Below, piece by piece: positions 34,822 through 42,645 of a stretch of 64,000 nucleotides of DNA. The notes under the pieces were generated by a model. The model ran no database searches. It was not told the origin of the DNA and was given only the letters and a program-made list of their open reading frames with translations. The DNA lies in assembly GCF_003151075.1 (NCBI RefSeq), contig NZ_CP029482.1:3906001-3970000 (forward strand), given 5' to 3'. The number at the start of each line of letters is the position of its first letter. Within the stretch, counting starts at the first letter, position 1. Origin of the DNA: Pseudomonas sp. 31-12. Lineage in GTDB: Bacteria; Pseudomonadota; Gammaproteobacteria; Pseudomonadales; Pseudomonadaceae. The position numbers and the translations under genes are program-made.

Positions 34822-34954
34822 GGTTGCATAATACAACCAACGCTGGTAAAAATCACTCCCATCGGTTTCATTATGAAACCGACAACCCGATTTCGAGCGA
34901 TACCCTGTGCCAGACGCACAGTGATTTCGCCTTCAATGGTTGCATGATAAAACC
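34822..34954. promoter_or_regulatory. Three copies of an HxlR-type operator
   Basis: The region between HxlR and SDR genes contains GGTTGCATAATACAACC (34822-34838), GGTTTCATTATGAAACC (34864-34880) and GGTTGCATGATAAAACC (34938-34954). Each fits GGTT-K-CAT-N-AT-N-N-AACC and is palindromic or nearly so. The third ends 14 bases before the SDR start and would block it when bound. Consistent with joint control of both genes by the HxlR protein. Confidence 0.75.
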
Positions 34955-34968
34955 GTAGGAGATTCCCA

Positions 34969-35751
34969 ATGAAACTGGCTGGAAAAACTGCATTCATCAC
35001 CGGCGGCAACAGTGGCCTCGGCCTGGCCACCGCCAAACTGTTCATCGCTGAAGGCGCAAAAGTGGCGATCACCGGTCGCAGTCAAAAAACCCTGGATGAA
35101 GCCCGGGAAGCGCTGGGTCCAAACCTGTTGGCGATCAAGGCGGACCTGACCGATGTTAAAGAGATCGAGCGCGCCGTAGCAGAAGCCGTCGCGGTATTTG
35201 GCAAGCTCGACATTGTGTTCGCCAACGCTGGCATTGCCGGGCAGACCCCGGTTGGCGGCACCACATTTGAAACGTTCCAGAACATCATCCAGACCAATCT
35301 CACCGGCACGTTTTTTACCGTGCAGGCAGCCGAACCGCATCTCAACCCAGGGGCCTCGATTATTTTGAACGGCTCGGTTCACGCCGTCATGGGGTGGCCT
35401 GGTTACAGCGCGTACGCAGCAAGCAAGGGCGCCGTTCGTTCCATGACCCGCGTGATGGCTGCTGAATTTGCCCCGCGTGGCATTCGCGTCAACCAGATTA
35501 CCCCCGGGGCCGCGCGCACACCGGTATGGAACCCGCACACGGTGAAAGTGGGAATGGATGCGCTGGAGGAAAAACTGAACACTACGATCCCGCTCGGTCG
35601 CATAGGCGAAGCTGACGAAGTGGCCACCGTCGCCTTATTCCTTGCCTCCAGCGACTCTTCGAATGTCGTAGGCGCCGAGATTGTTGTCGATGGCGGTGCA
35701 ACCAGTTCGCCTCTGGGCGCACCGGCTCACCGAAAAAACTGGCAGGCGTAA
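34969..35751 (+). CDS. SDR-family oxidoreductase controlled by HxlR-type gene
   Basis: A 260-residue classical SDR: cofactor motif G-G-N-S-G-L-G-L near residue 12, N-A-G-I-A-G near 88, catalytic Ser in L-N-G-S-V-H and Y-A-A-S-K near 149-153. A final G-A-E-I-V-V-D-G-G-A completes the fold. HxlR/SDR pairs of this type usually answer to aldehydes or quinones, which would fit the oxidative-stress genes that follow. TAGGAG precedes the ATG. Confidence 0.94.
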   Translation: MKLAGKTAFITGGNSGLGLATAKLFIAEGAKVAITGRSQKTLDEAREALGPNLLAIKADLTDVKEIERAVAEAVAVFGKLDIVFANAGIAGQTPVGGTTFETFQNIIQTNLTGTFFTVQAAEPHLNPGASIILNGSVHAVMGWPGYSAYAASKGAVRSMTRVMAAEFAPRGIRVNQITPGAARTPVWNPHTVKVGMDALEEKLNTTIPLGRIGEADEVATVALFLASSDSSNVVGAEIVVDGGATSSPLGAPAHRKNWQA

Positions 35752-35759
35752 CGGGTTTG

Positions 35760-35799
35760 TATCGGTGTGTATTTTCGCTGGCGATCTTACACAGCGATA
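35760..35799. repeat. Long inverted repeat downstream of SDR gene
   Basis: TATCGGTGTGTA (35760-35771) and TACACAGCGATA (35788-35799) match at 11 of 12 positions as an inverted repeat around a 16-base loop. No T-run follows, so it may be an operator for the next gene or a weak terminator. A perfect palindrome CCTGATCAGG (35808-35817) lies just beyond. Confidence 0.5.
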
Positions 35800-35922
35800 C
35801 ACAACCACCTGATCAGGACATATAGGCACTACATAAAAGTGAAAAAGTGGGGACCTCACCCGTTCGCCCCTTAAACCGGCGACATACCGGGTGATGCCCC
35901 CAACACTTAGCAGGAACCCGTC

Positions 35923-36342
35923 ATGATCAATGAAATCGACACCGTTCTGTATACCGGCAAGACCCACACCACCGGCGGCCGCGACGGCGAATCGAAGAGT
36001 TCGGATGGACGTCTGGACGTCAAGCTTTCCCCACCCGGCTCTTCCGGAGCTGGCACCAACCCCGAGCAACTGCTGGGTGCGGGCTGGTCGGCCTGCTTCA
36101 TCGGCGCGATCGGTAAAGCGGCTGCCGCGCTGAAAGTGACCTTGCCGAGCGGCGTCGCGGTTGATGCTGAAGTGGATCTGGGCAAGACCGAAAATGCCTT
36201 CTTCCTGCAGGCGCGCCTCAATGTCAGCCTTCCGGGCCTCGACCCGGTTGTCGCACGGGCGCTAGTGGATGCCGCGCATCAGACCTGCCCGTACTCCAAA
36301 GCGACCCGTGGCAACATCGACGTCGAGATCAATCTGGTCTAA
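35923..36342 (+). CDS. Ohr-family organic hydroperoxide reductase, first of three
   Basis: A 139-residue OsmC/Ohr protein with both redox cysteines: G-W-S-A-C-F-I-G-A near residue 63 and [11 protein letters not shown] near 126. Ohr reduces organic hydroperoxides with lipoylated partners or dithiols. The N-terminus T-G-K-T-H-T-T-G-G-R-D-G is closest to classical Ohr among the three paralogues here. AGCAGGA precedes the ATG. It lacks the 24-base operator seen before the other two copies, so it may be regulated differently. Confidence 0.93.
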   Translation: MINEIDTVLYTGKTHTTGGRDGESKSSDGRLDVKLSPPGSSGAGTNPEQLLGAGWSACFIGAIGKAAAALKVTLPSGVAVDAEVDLGKTENAFFLQARLNVSLPGLDPVVARALVDAAHQTCPYSKATRGNIDVEINLV

Positions 36343-36477
36343 ACCGGGCACCGCGTTCGGCCTGTCTTCCCCGGCAGGCTGTACCGGCTTGTTCCCTATA
36401 GCATTTATCCATCCTGCCGCCCTTGCCCAAGGACGAAATCGGTCTAAAAAGTCCGGTTTGCGTTTCGCAGGCTTTGC

Positions 36478-36715
36478 TATTCTGAATTCTGTAGGTGAAG
36501 ACGCAGACTGATGCGCAAGAGGATAGCGAGGAAGCGTAGGGCGCGCTCCTAAGGGTACACGGTTAGAAAGACGCTCCAAGGTGAGGTCCAGCCCTTATGC
36601 CGTGTGAAGCAGGACAGCACAAAACTGTTCTGTCAGAAGCCTGATAAACCTTGTAAGCCAGAGACCAGCGCTGGCCACCTACTCGATTCCGAAGCCCGCC
36701 CTGTGCGGGCTTTTT
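36478..36715 (+). ncRNA. Candidate structured small RNA with intrinsic terminator
   Basis: No ORF covers this stretch. A -10-like TATTCT (36478-36483) precedes roughly 225 bases that end in GCCCGC / GCGGGC plus five T (36694-36715), a clear terminator. Inside, AAGGG (36551-36555) can pair with CCCTT (36592-36596) and ACACGG (36557-36562) with CCGTGT (36600-36605); the order is that of an H-type pseudoknot. GACAG (36613-36617) pairs CTGTC (36630-36634). Several GGA triplets occur. No known RNA family is recognised; a long 3' UTR of the Ohr gene is the alternative. Confidence 0.5.
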
Positions 36716-36791
36716 CATTGTGCGCAGGAACCGGGAGCCAATCCCACCTCCCAAAACCCGCCCATTCGTCGCCAAGCACGCGTCTACCCTA

Positions 36792-36852
36792 TTGACTTCG
36801 ATTGGCGACTGCGCGAGTATTATTTCCATCGCATACGATACAAACGTATACG
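36792..36852 (+). promoter_or_regulatory. Promoter and 24-base operator of second Ohr gene
   Basis: TTGACT (36792-36797) and a -10 near 36815-36823 form a likely promoter. The operator at 36829-36852 begins TCGCATACGAT and ends AAACGTATACG; it matches 19 of 24 positions with the element before the third Ohr gene and lies at the same distance (36-37 bases) from the -35. Placement over the transcription start fits a repressor of MarR/OhrR type. Confidence 0.65.
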
Positions 36853-36888
36853 TCATACACACCCACTATACCTTTGAGGATTCACCCC

Positions 36889-37341
36889 ATGAGCAAGATC
36901 GAAAAAGTCCTGGCCTCCGGCAAAACCCACACCACCATGAGCAGCACCGGCACCACTTCGCGTGGCCATAACGGCACCCTCGACATCGTGCTGACGTCGC
37001 CTGGCAGCGACAAACCCGTTCATGAATTCAAAGGCACCCAACCGCACCCGAAAGCCGAGCAATTGTTCGCCGGTGCCTGGTCGGCCTGCTACATCGCCGC
37101 CGTCGGTCTTGCCGCCAAGCAGCGCAACGTTGAGCTTCCATCCGATTTGTCCGTCGATATCGAAGTCGACCTCGGCCAGACAGGCGACGCTTACTTCCTT
37201 CAAGCACGCCTGACACTGCGCGCTCCAGGTCTGGATCAAGCTGTGGCGACTGAAATCGCCCACGCCGCCGACCAGATCTGCCCGTACTCCAAGGCAACCC
37301 GGGGCAACATCGACGTGGCCCTGAACGTTCTCACGGCTTGA
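36889..37341 (+). CDS. Ohr-family protein, second of three
   Basis: GAGGA precedes ATG 36889. The 150-residue product has the two Ohr cysteines (A-W-S-A-C-Y near 62 and I-C-P-Y-S-K near 130) and shares [16 protein letters not shown] with the third copy. The two are about two-thirds identical by eye, so they are a tandem duplicate. Their N-terminal H-N-G-x-L-D-I and [13 protein letters not shown] differ from classical Ohr, pointing to a subfamily with possibly different peroxide preference. Confidence 0.93.
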   Translation: MSKIEKVLASGKTHTTMSSTGTTSRGHNGTLDIVLTSPGSDKPVHEFKGTQPHPKAEQLFAGAWSACYIAAVGLAAKQRNVELPSDLSVDIEVDLGQTGDAYFLQARLTLRAPGLDQAVATEIAHAADQICPYSKATRGNIDVALNVLTA

Positions 37342-37355
37342 AACACCGCGAAGTT

Positions 37356-37415
37356 TTGACATCAACCGGCATTCTAGAAATATTACACATATCGCATGCG
37401 ATGTAAGCGCATACG
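37356..37415 (+). promoter_or_regulatory. Promoter and 24-base operator of third Ohr gene
   Basis: TTGACA (37356-37361), a 17-base spacer and AATATT (37379-37384) make a good sigma-70 promoter. The operator 37392-37415 begins TCGCATGCGAT and ends AAGCGCATACG; it contains the perfect palindrome ATCGCATGCGAT (37391-37402). It agrees at 19 of 24 positions with the element at 36829. Confidence 0.7.
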
Positions 37416-37450
37416 AATAACAAACTTATTAAACATTCAGGTAATCACCC

Positions 37451-37903
37451 ATGAGCAAGATCGAAAAAGTACTGGCCACCGGCAAAACCCACACCACCGC
37501 CAGCAGCACCGGCAACACCTCGCGCGGCCATAACGGCAGCCTCGACATCGCCATCTCGTCGCCCGGCAGCGCCCAACCCGCGCATGTGTTCGCCGCCACC
37601 CAGCCGCACCCCGCCGCCGAGCAATTGTTCGCCGGTGCATGGTCGGCCTGCTACACCGCCGCTGTCGGCCTGGTGGCCAATGACCTGAATGTGGTGCTGC
37701 CGGCGGACATGTCCGTCGACATCGAAGTCGATGTCGGTCAGACCGGTGCCGAGTACTTCCTTCAAGCTCGCTTGACCCTGCGCGTGCCCGGCCTGCCGGA
37801 TGATGTTGCAAAAACCCTGGCGCACACCGCTGACCAGATCTGCCCATACTCGAAGGCGACCCGTGGCAACATCGACGTAGACTTGAACGTCCTCACGGCG
37901 TGA
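37451..37903 (+). CDS. Ohr-family protein, third of three
   Basis: A 150-residue paralogue of the gene at 36889, with cysteines in A-W-S-A-C-Y-T and [12 protein letters not shown]. It has its own promoter and operator rather than being read only from upstream. MsrA follows 170 bases downstream, giving a peroxide-repair block. Function as thiol peroxidase of organic hydroperoxides is inferred from family; why three copies are kept is open. Confidence 0.93.
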   Translation: MSKIEKVLATGKTHTTASSTGNTSRGHNGSLDIAISSPGSAQPAHVFAATQPHPAAEQLFAGAWSACYTAAVGLVANDLNVVLPADMSVDIEVDVGQTGAEYFLQARLTLRVPGLPDDVAKTLAHTADQICPYSKATRGNIDVDLNVLTA

Positions 37904-38073
37904 CGCACCGCGCGGCGGGTTCGACGTTGCCCTGCTCGTCGGCCCGTCGGAAGGCAGAAACGAGGTTCTCGGGCGCGACCGGTCTGATGCAGAATGAGTT
38001 CACGTCACTGCAGACGTCGATCAAGACCCTGTGCAACAACCTGATCAAATCAATCAACACTGAGGAGCAAGCG

Positions 38074-38580
38074 ATGACCACGCACACTGAAACCGCAATC
38101 CTGGCCGGTGGCTGCTTCTGGGGCATGCAGGATCTGATAAGGAAACAAAAAGGCGTGTTGTCGACTCGCGTCGGTTACTCCGGCGGCGACGTACCGAATG
38201 CGACTTACCGCAACCATGGCACCCACGCTGAAGCGATCGAGATCGTGTTTGATCCGTCCATCATCAGCTACCGGGAGATCCTTGAGTTTTTCTTCCAGAT
38301 TCATGACCCATCGACCGCCAATCGTCAGGGTAACGACATCGGCCTCAGCTATCGCTCGGCGATTTTTTATCTGAACGAAGAGCAGCAAGCGGTGGCCGAA
38401 GACACGGCGGCCGATGTCGATGCCTCCAAACTCTGGCCCGGTCGGGTCGTGACTGAAATCGTTCCCGCGGGGCCGTTCTGGGAGGCAGAGCCGGAGCATC
38501 AGGACTACCTCGAACGACTGCCGACCGGTTACACCTGCCACTTCATTCGGCCGAACTGGAAATTGCCAAAACGAGCGTGA
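38074..38580 (+). CDS. msrA: Peptide-methionine (S)-S-oxide reductase
   Basis: GAGGAG precedes ATG 38074; an upstream in-frame start is ruled out by lack of a ribosome site. The 168-residue enzyme carries the MsrA signature A-G-G-C-F-W-G with catalytic Cys14 and G-Y-S-G-G near 36. It reduces methionine-S-sulfoxide in proteins using thioredoxin. The C-terminus lacks an obvious resolving Cys pair apart from Y-T-C-H-F, near residue 155. It follows the Ohr genes and probably shares their stress role. A hairpin terminator follows. Confidence 0.95.
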   Translation: MTTHTETAILAGGCFWGMQDLIRKQKGVLSTRVGYSGGDVPNATYRNHGTHAEAIEIVFDPSIISYREILEFFFQIHDPSTANRQGNDIGLSYRSAIFYLNEEQQAVAEDTAADVDASKLWPGRVVTEIVPAGPFWEAEPEHQDYLERLPTGYTCHFIRPNWKLPKRA

Positions 38581-38590
38581 CGCGGCGGGG

Positions 38591-38620
38591 CCTGGGTTCG
38601 CGCAACGCAACCCAGGTTTT
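38591..38620 (+). terminator. Rho-independent terminator after msrA
   Basis: CCTGGGTT (38591-38598) and AACCCAGG (38609-38616) form an eight-pair stem with a ten-base loop and are followed by TTTT. A second hairpin, GGCATTCGC / GCGAATGCC (38644-38652, 38670-38678), lies before the end of the convergent LysR gene. Confidence 0.75.
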
Positions 38621-38750
38621 GCGTCGGGTTTGGGTACCCGGGTGGCATTCGCCCTGATGAAAAACCAGAGCGAATGCCAGCCGAATTCAAGGCTGCCGGG
38701 GTCCTGTGCAACATAGAATCTCCCACAGATTTTTCGCGTCTATCCAGAAT

Positions 38751-39629
38751 TCAGGTTTCTGGCTGCACCACGCCCCGCTCCTCCAGCAAGCGCACAAACA
38801 TGGTCAAACTCTGCGATACCGTGCCTCTGCGCCACACCAGCCAGGTGCGCAAATACCGGAAGGATGGCGACAACGGCCAGACGCTCACCGTGGTGCAGCC
38901 CGGCATGCTTTCGAGCATGCTGCGCGGCATCAGCGCCAGGCCGGCACCGGCGCTGACGCAGGCCAGCATGCCGTGATAGGACTCCATTTCGAAGATTTTG
39001 CCGGGCACCGCCGCGTCCTTGCTGAACCAGCTTTCGAAGTGGTGTCGATAGGAGCAATTGGAGCGGAAGGCATAGATGTTTTCGCCGTTGACCTCCCGCG
39101 CGCGGTGGATCGGGGCATGGTTGAGCGGCGCGATCAGCACCATTTCTTCCTCGAACGCCGGCACGCCTTCGAGTGCCGGGTGCAGCACCGGGCCATCGAC
39201 AAACGCCGCGGCCAGTCGGCCTGACAGCACGCCGTCGATCATGGTCCCGGACGGTCCGGTGGACAGGTCCAGCTCGACCTTGGCGTGCTTCTGGTTATAG
39301 GCGGCCAGCAGCTCGGGAATGCGCACCGCCGCCGTGCTTTCCAGCGACCCCAGCGCGAAAGTGCCCTGGGGTTCTTCACCGGCCACCGTCGCCCGGGCTT
39401 CCTGCACCAGGTCGAGAATTCGCCGGGCGTAATCGAGAAAACTCCAGCCGGCAGGCGACAGGCGCAGGCGGCTTTTCTCGCGGATAAACAGGTCCACGCC
39501 CAGGTCCTGCTCCAGCTGCTTGATCCGTGTCGTCAGGTTCGACGGCGCGCGATGGATGTGCTGGGCGGCCACGCTGATGCTGCCGTGCTCGGCCACTGCC
39601 TTGAAAATTTCCAGCTGAACCAGATCCAC
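38751..39629 (-). CDS. LysR-family transcriptional regulator
   Basis: The GTG at 39629, six bases after GGAGA, gives the family-typical start [13 protein letters not shown]; an ATG two codons upstream sits too close to the ribosome site. 292 residues: winged helix ([21 protein letters not shown]) and a substrate-binding domain. Similar to the PtrR/YneJ-type regulators that flank succinate-semialdehyde dehydrogenase genes, which fits its divergence from the aldehyde dehydrogenase at 39732. Confidence 0.93.
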   Translation of the reverse strand: MDLVQLEIFKAVAEHGSISVAAQHIHRAPSNLTTRIKQLEQDLGVDLFIREKSRLRLSPAGWSFLDYARRILDLVQEARATVAGEEPQGTFALGSLESTAAVRIPELLAAYNQKHAKVELDLSTGPSGTMIDGVLSGRLAAAFVDGPVLHPALEGVPAFEEEMVLIAPLNHAPIHRAREVNGENIYAFRSNCSYRHHFESWFSKDAAVPGKIFEMESYHGMLACVSAGAGLALMPRSMLESMPGCTTVSVWPLSPSFRYLRTWLVWRRGTVSQSLTMFVRLLEERGVVQPET

Positions 39630-39731
39630 AGTCATTCTCCAAACGTGAACGATATGCTCAGCATTATTCAGTTTCCAGAAAACAAACGCCACTTTAACCT
39701 GAACGCATTCCCACCCTAGCAGGACGGTGCC

Positions 39732-41123
39732 ATGACCAACGTATCCAGCCTCACCCACGCCATTTCGATCAACCCCGCCACGGGCGAGCAGATCGGCCAC
39801 TACCCTTTTGAATCCGATTCGGCGCTGCAGGCTGCGCTGTCCCGTGCCGCTGCCGGGTTCCGCGTCTGGCGCAGCACAGCAGTTGCGCAACGCTCGCAAC
39901 GGTTGATCACCCTGGCCGGGGTTTTGCGCGACAACGCGGCAGCGATGGCGAACATGATCACCCTGGAGATGGGCAAGCCAATCACCCAGGCGCGCGGTGA
40001 AATTGAAAAATGTGCGCAGCTCTGCGAGTGGTACGCCGAACACGGCCCGGCCATGCTCAGCGCCGAACCGACGCTGGTTGAAGGTGGCAAAGCGCGCATC
40101 GAGTATCGCCCGCTCGGCCCGATTCTCGCGGTGATGCCGTGGAATTTCCCGATCTGGCAGGTCCTGCGTGGCGCCGTTCCCGCGCTGATTGCCGGCAACA
40201 CCTACGTGCTCAAACATGCGCCGAACGTGATGGGCAGCGCTTACCTGCTGCTGGAAGCCTTCAAGCAAGCCGAGTTCCCTGAAGGCGTGTTCGAGGTCAT
40301 CAACGTCACGCCGGAGGGCGTTTCCACAGCCATCGCTGATCCACGCATCGCCGCAGTGACCCTCACCGGCAGCGTCCGCGCCGGCATGGCCATCGGCGCG
40401 CAGGCCGGTGCAGCGTTGAAGAAATGCGTACTGGAATTGGGCGGTTCGGATCCGTTCATCGTGCTCAACGATGCCGACTTGGACGAAGCAGTCAAAGCCG
40501 CCGTGATTGGCCGTTATCAAAACACCGGGCAAGTCTGTGCAGCCGCGAAACGCTTGATTGTCGAGCAAGGCATCGTCGAAGCATTCACGCGCAAGTTCGT
40601 CGAAGCCACACGCAAACTGGTGGTCGGCGATCCACTGGCCGCTGACACTTACGTTGGCCCGATGGCTCGCTTTGATCTACGAGATGAACTGGATCAACAG
40701 GTGCGCGACACCTTGGAAGAAGGTGCGACCTTACTGCTGGGCGGCAAGAAGGCTGAAGGCCCGGGCAACTTCTACGAGCTGACCGTGTTCGGGGATGTCA
40801 CCGACCAGATGACCTCGTTCAAGCAGGAACTGTTTGGCCCGGTGGCCTCGATCATCACCGCTCGCGATGCTGCTCATGCGCTGGAATTGGCCAATGACAG
40901 CGAATTCGGCCTCGCCGCGACGATCTACACCGGTAACGTCGAACGTGCCCAGCAGATGGCCGGCGAGCTGGAAACCGGTGGAGTGTTCATCAACGGCTAC
41001 TGCGCCAGCGACCCGCGCGTCACCTTTGGCGGCGTGAAGAAAAGCGGTTTTGGCCGCGAGCTGTCGCACTTCGGCGTACGTGAGTTCTGCAACGCACAGA
41101 CGGTGTGGCTGGATCGCCGCTGA
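39732..41123 (+). CDS. NAD-dependent aldehyde dehydrogenase (succinate-semialdehyde type)
   Basis: A 463-residue enzyme of the short succinate-semialdehyde dehydrogenase group: P-W-N-F-P near 136-140, T-G-S near 212-214, catalytic Glu235 in L-E-L-G-G-S and catalytic Cys269 in N-T-G-Q-V-C. It oxidises an aldehyde such as succinate semialdehyde to the acid. Divergent from the LysR gene, which probably controls it. A symmetric terminator follows. Confidence 0.94.
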   Translation: MTNVSSLTHAISINPATGEQIGHYPFESDSALQAALSRAAAGFRVWRSTAVAQRSQRLITLAGVLRDNAAAMANMITLEMGKPITQARGEIEKCAQLCEWYAEHGPAMLSAEPTLVEGGKARIEYRPLGPILAVMPWNFPIWQVLRGAVPALIAGNTYVLKHAPNVMGSAYLLLEAFKQAEFPEGVFEVINVTPEGVSTAIADPRIAAVTLTGSVRAGMAIGAQAGAALKKCVLELGGSDPFIVLNDADLDEAVKAAVIGRYQNTGQVCAAAKRLIVEQGIVEAFTRKFVEATRKLVVGDPLAADTYVGPMARFDLRDELDQQVRDTLEEGATLLLGGKKAEGPGNFYELTVFGDVTDQMTSFKQELFGPVASIITARDAAHALELANDSEFGLAATIYTGNVERAQQMAGELETGGVFINGYCASDPRVTFGGVKKSGFGRELSHFGVREFCNAQTVWLDRR

Positions 41124-41135
41124 TAGCCTCCAATA

Positions 41136-41160
41136 GCCCGGGAGTCTTTAACTCCCGGGC
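41136..41160. terminator. Bidirectional hairpin terminator
   Basis: GCCCGGGAGT (41136-41145) and ACTCCCGGGC (41151-41160) form a perfect ten-pair stem with a five-base loop between the convergent aldehyde dehydrogenase and NTF2-like genes. Confidence 0.75.
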
Positions 41161-41166
41161 CAAGTT

Positions 41167-41538
41167 CTATTCGTTCAAAAAATACACCTTGTTCACAATC
41201 ATCCAGCGTTCATTGATTTTCAGTAACGACAGATAATCCGTGAACCGCATGCCAACGTAGTCATCAATGACTTTCACGGCGGCGGCATCACCCGTTATGT
41301 CGACGCTAACGGTTTGCCAGAACGGTTCGACCTCTTTCGCTGCCGGGCCTTCAGCCTTGATCGCGCTGATAAAGTCCTCCAGCGATAACCATTCCAGCGT
41401 TTGTTGAAAGTGACCGATGATGCGACAAGCGGGATGAAAAGCCTGCCGCAGCAACGCTTCGTCCGCGAAAACCATGCCCTCCACGTAATTGCGCACCACA
41501 ACGCTGATGTGCTCCTTGTCCATCGATTGAGCCGTCAT
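41167..41538 (-). CDS. Nuclear-transport-factor-2-like (SnoaL/lumazine-binding type) protein
   Basis: A 123-residue protein with the NTF2-like pattern: an N-terminal helix (Y-V-E-G-M-V-F-A-D-E-A-L-L-R-Q-A-F-H-P), then curved-sheet strands ending W-M-I-V-N-K-V-Y-F. The putative lumazine-binding group (PF12893) is the best fit by eye. Enzymatic function cannot be said. It stands alone with no obvious operon partner. Confidence 0.85.
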   Translation of the reverse strand: MTAQSMDKEHISVVVRNYVEGMVFADEALLRQAFHPACRIIGHFQQTLEWLSLEDFISAIKAEGPAAKEVEPFWQTVSVDITGDAAAVKVIDDYVGMRFTDYLSLLKINERWMIVNKVYFLNE

Positions 41539-41700
41539 GTCATACCTCCAACTGACTCATCCCACCTGAAAAGTCTAGCACTGCACCCCGGACATTCTTG
41601 GGCGGCGGCTATGCTGATGAGGGCAAATTTTCAGGAGGAGCTCAAAGATGTCGCTGACGTTTTACTTCCCTCCGCTTGCCTTGTATTGCCACAAACACGC

Positions 41701-42645
41701 TCAGCCGACGATATCGATCAACTGCTCACGCTGCGCACCGGTCAACATCGGCCCGAAACCGGCGCCGGCGTTGTCCGCCATGTAGCGCGGATTGCCGGTG
41801 CCAGGGATCACGCAGGTCACTGCGGAATGCGACAGCAAGAACTTCAGCGCCATCTGCGCCCAACTGTTGACCCTCACGTCCGCCGCCCAGCGCGGCAAGG
41901 GTTTGTCCTTCAATCGAGCGAGCAAGTCACCGCCGCCGAACGGTCGATTGCAGATCACCGCCACGCCGCGTTCGCGACACAGCGGCAGGATGCGTTTCTC
42001 GACGCCACGGTCATCCAGCGCATAGTTGATCTGCAAGAAATCCAGCGGCTCGGCCTTGAGCACTGCTTCCACCTCGTCATACGCCGAGGCCGTGTAATGG
42101 GTGATACCGATGTAGCGGATTCGTCCTTCTTCTTTCCATTTGCGCAAGGTCGGCAGATGGGTTTGCCAGTCCAGCAGGTTGTGGATCTGCATCAGATCGA
42201 TGCGATCGGTTTGCAGCAGCTTGAAGGACTGCTCCATCTGCGCGATGCCTTCTTCGCGGCCCCGGGTCCAGACCTTGGTGGCGAGGAAGGCCGGCGAGCG
42301 CGGCTCGTGAATCGACAGCAATTCACCGGTCGTTTCTTCCGCCCGGCCGTACATCGGCGAGCTGTCGATCACCGTCCCGCCCTTCTCGAACAATGCACGC
42401 AGCACGGCGGGCAGCTGCTTATAGGCGGGGCTCGACGGCGCGACATCAAAACCGCGATAAGTGCCCAACCCGACGATGGGCAAAGGCTCGGAGCTGGAAG
42501 GAATGGCGCGGGTCAGCATGTTCTTGCCTCCTGTTTCCTTCGACGGCGTGGTTTCTGCAAAGGCCGGACCGAAGGTAAAAACCGCCGAAGCCCCGGCAGC
42601 CAGCGTGAGTATTTGGCGACGCGTGTATCCATCAGTGTGGCTCAT
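41701..42645 (-). CDS. Tat-exported aldo/keto reductase
   Basis: The 314-residue protein starts with a twin-arginine signal (Y-T-R-R-Q-I-L-T-L then hydrophobic stretch to A-F-A). The mature domain is an aldo/keto reductase: catalytic Tyr in S-S-P-M-Y-G-R-A, Lys in A-T-K-V-W, His in Y-I-G-I-T-H-Y, the last giving the tetrad in altered spacing. Few aldo/keto reductases are exported; NADPH would have to be bound before transport. Its start overlaps the 3' end of the MFS gene by 14 bases, so the two are co-translated. Confidence 0.9.
   Translation of the reverse strand: MSHTDGYTRRQILTLAAGASAVFTFGPAFAETTPSKETGGKNMLTRAIPSSSEPLPIVGLGTYRGFDVAPSSPAYKQLPAVLRALFEKGGTVIDSSPMYGRAEETTGELLSIHEPRSPAFLATKVWTRGREEGIAQMEQSFKLLQTDRIDLMQIHNLLDWQTHLPTLRKWKEEGRIRYIGITHYTASAYDEVEAVLKAEPLDFLQINYALDDRGVEKRILPLCRERGVAVICNRPFGGGDLLARLKDKPLPRWAADVRVNSWAQMALKFLLSHSAVTCVIPGTGNPRYMADNAGAGFGPMLTGAQREQLIDIVG

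Noticed and set aside
38751..40568. 605-codon minus-strand frame joining LysR and antisense of the aldehyde dehydrogenase
   Set aside because: Only the C-terminal 292 residues are LysR; the upstream part is antisense to an intact dehydrogenase gene. The start was placed at the GTG with a ribosome site.
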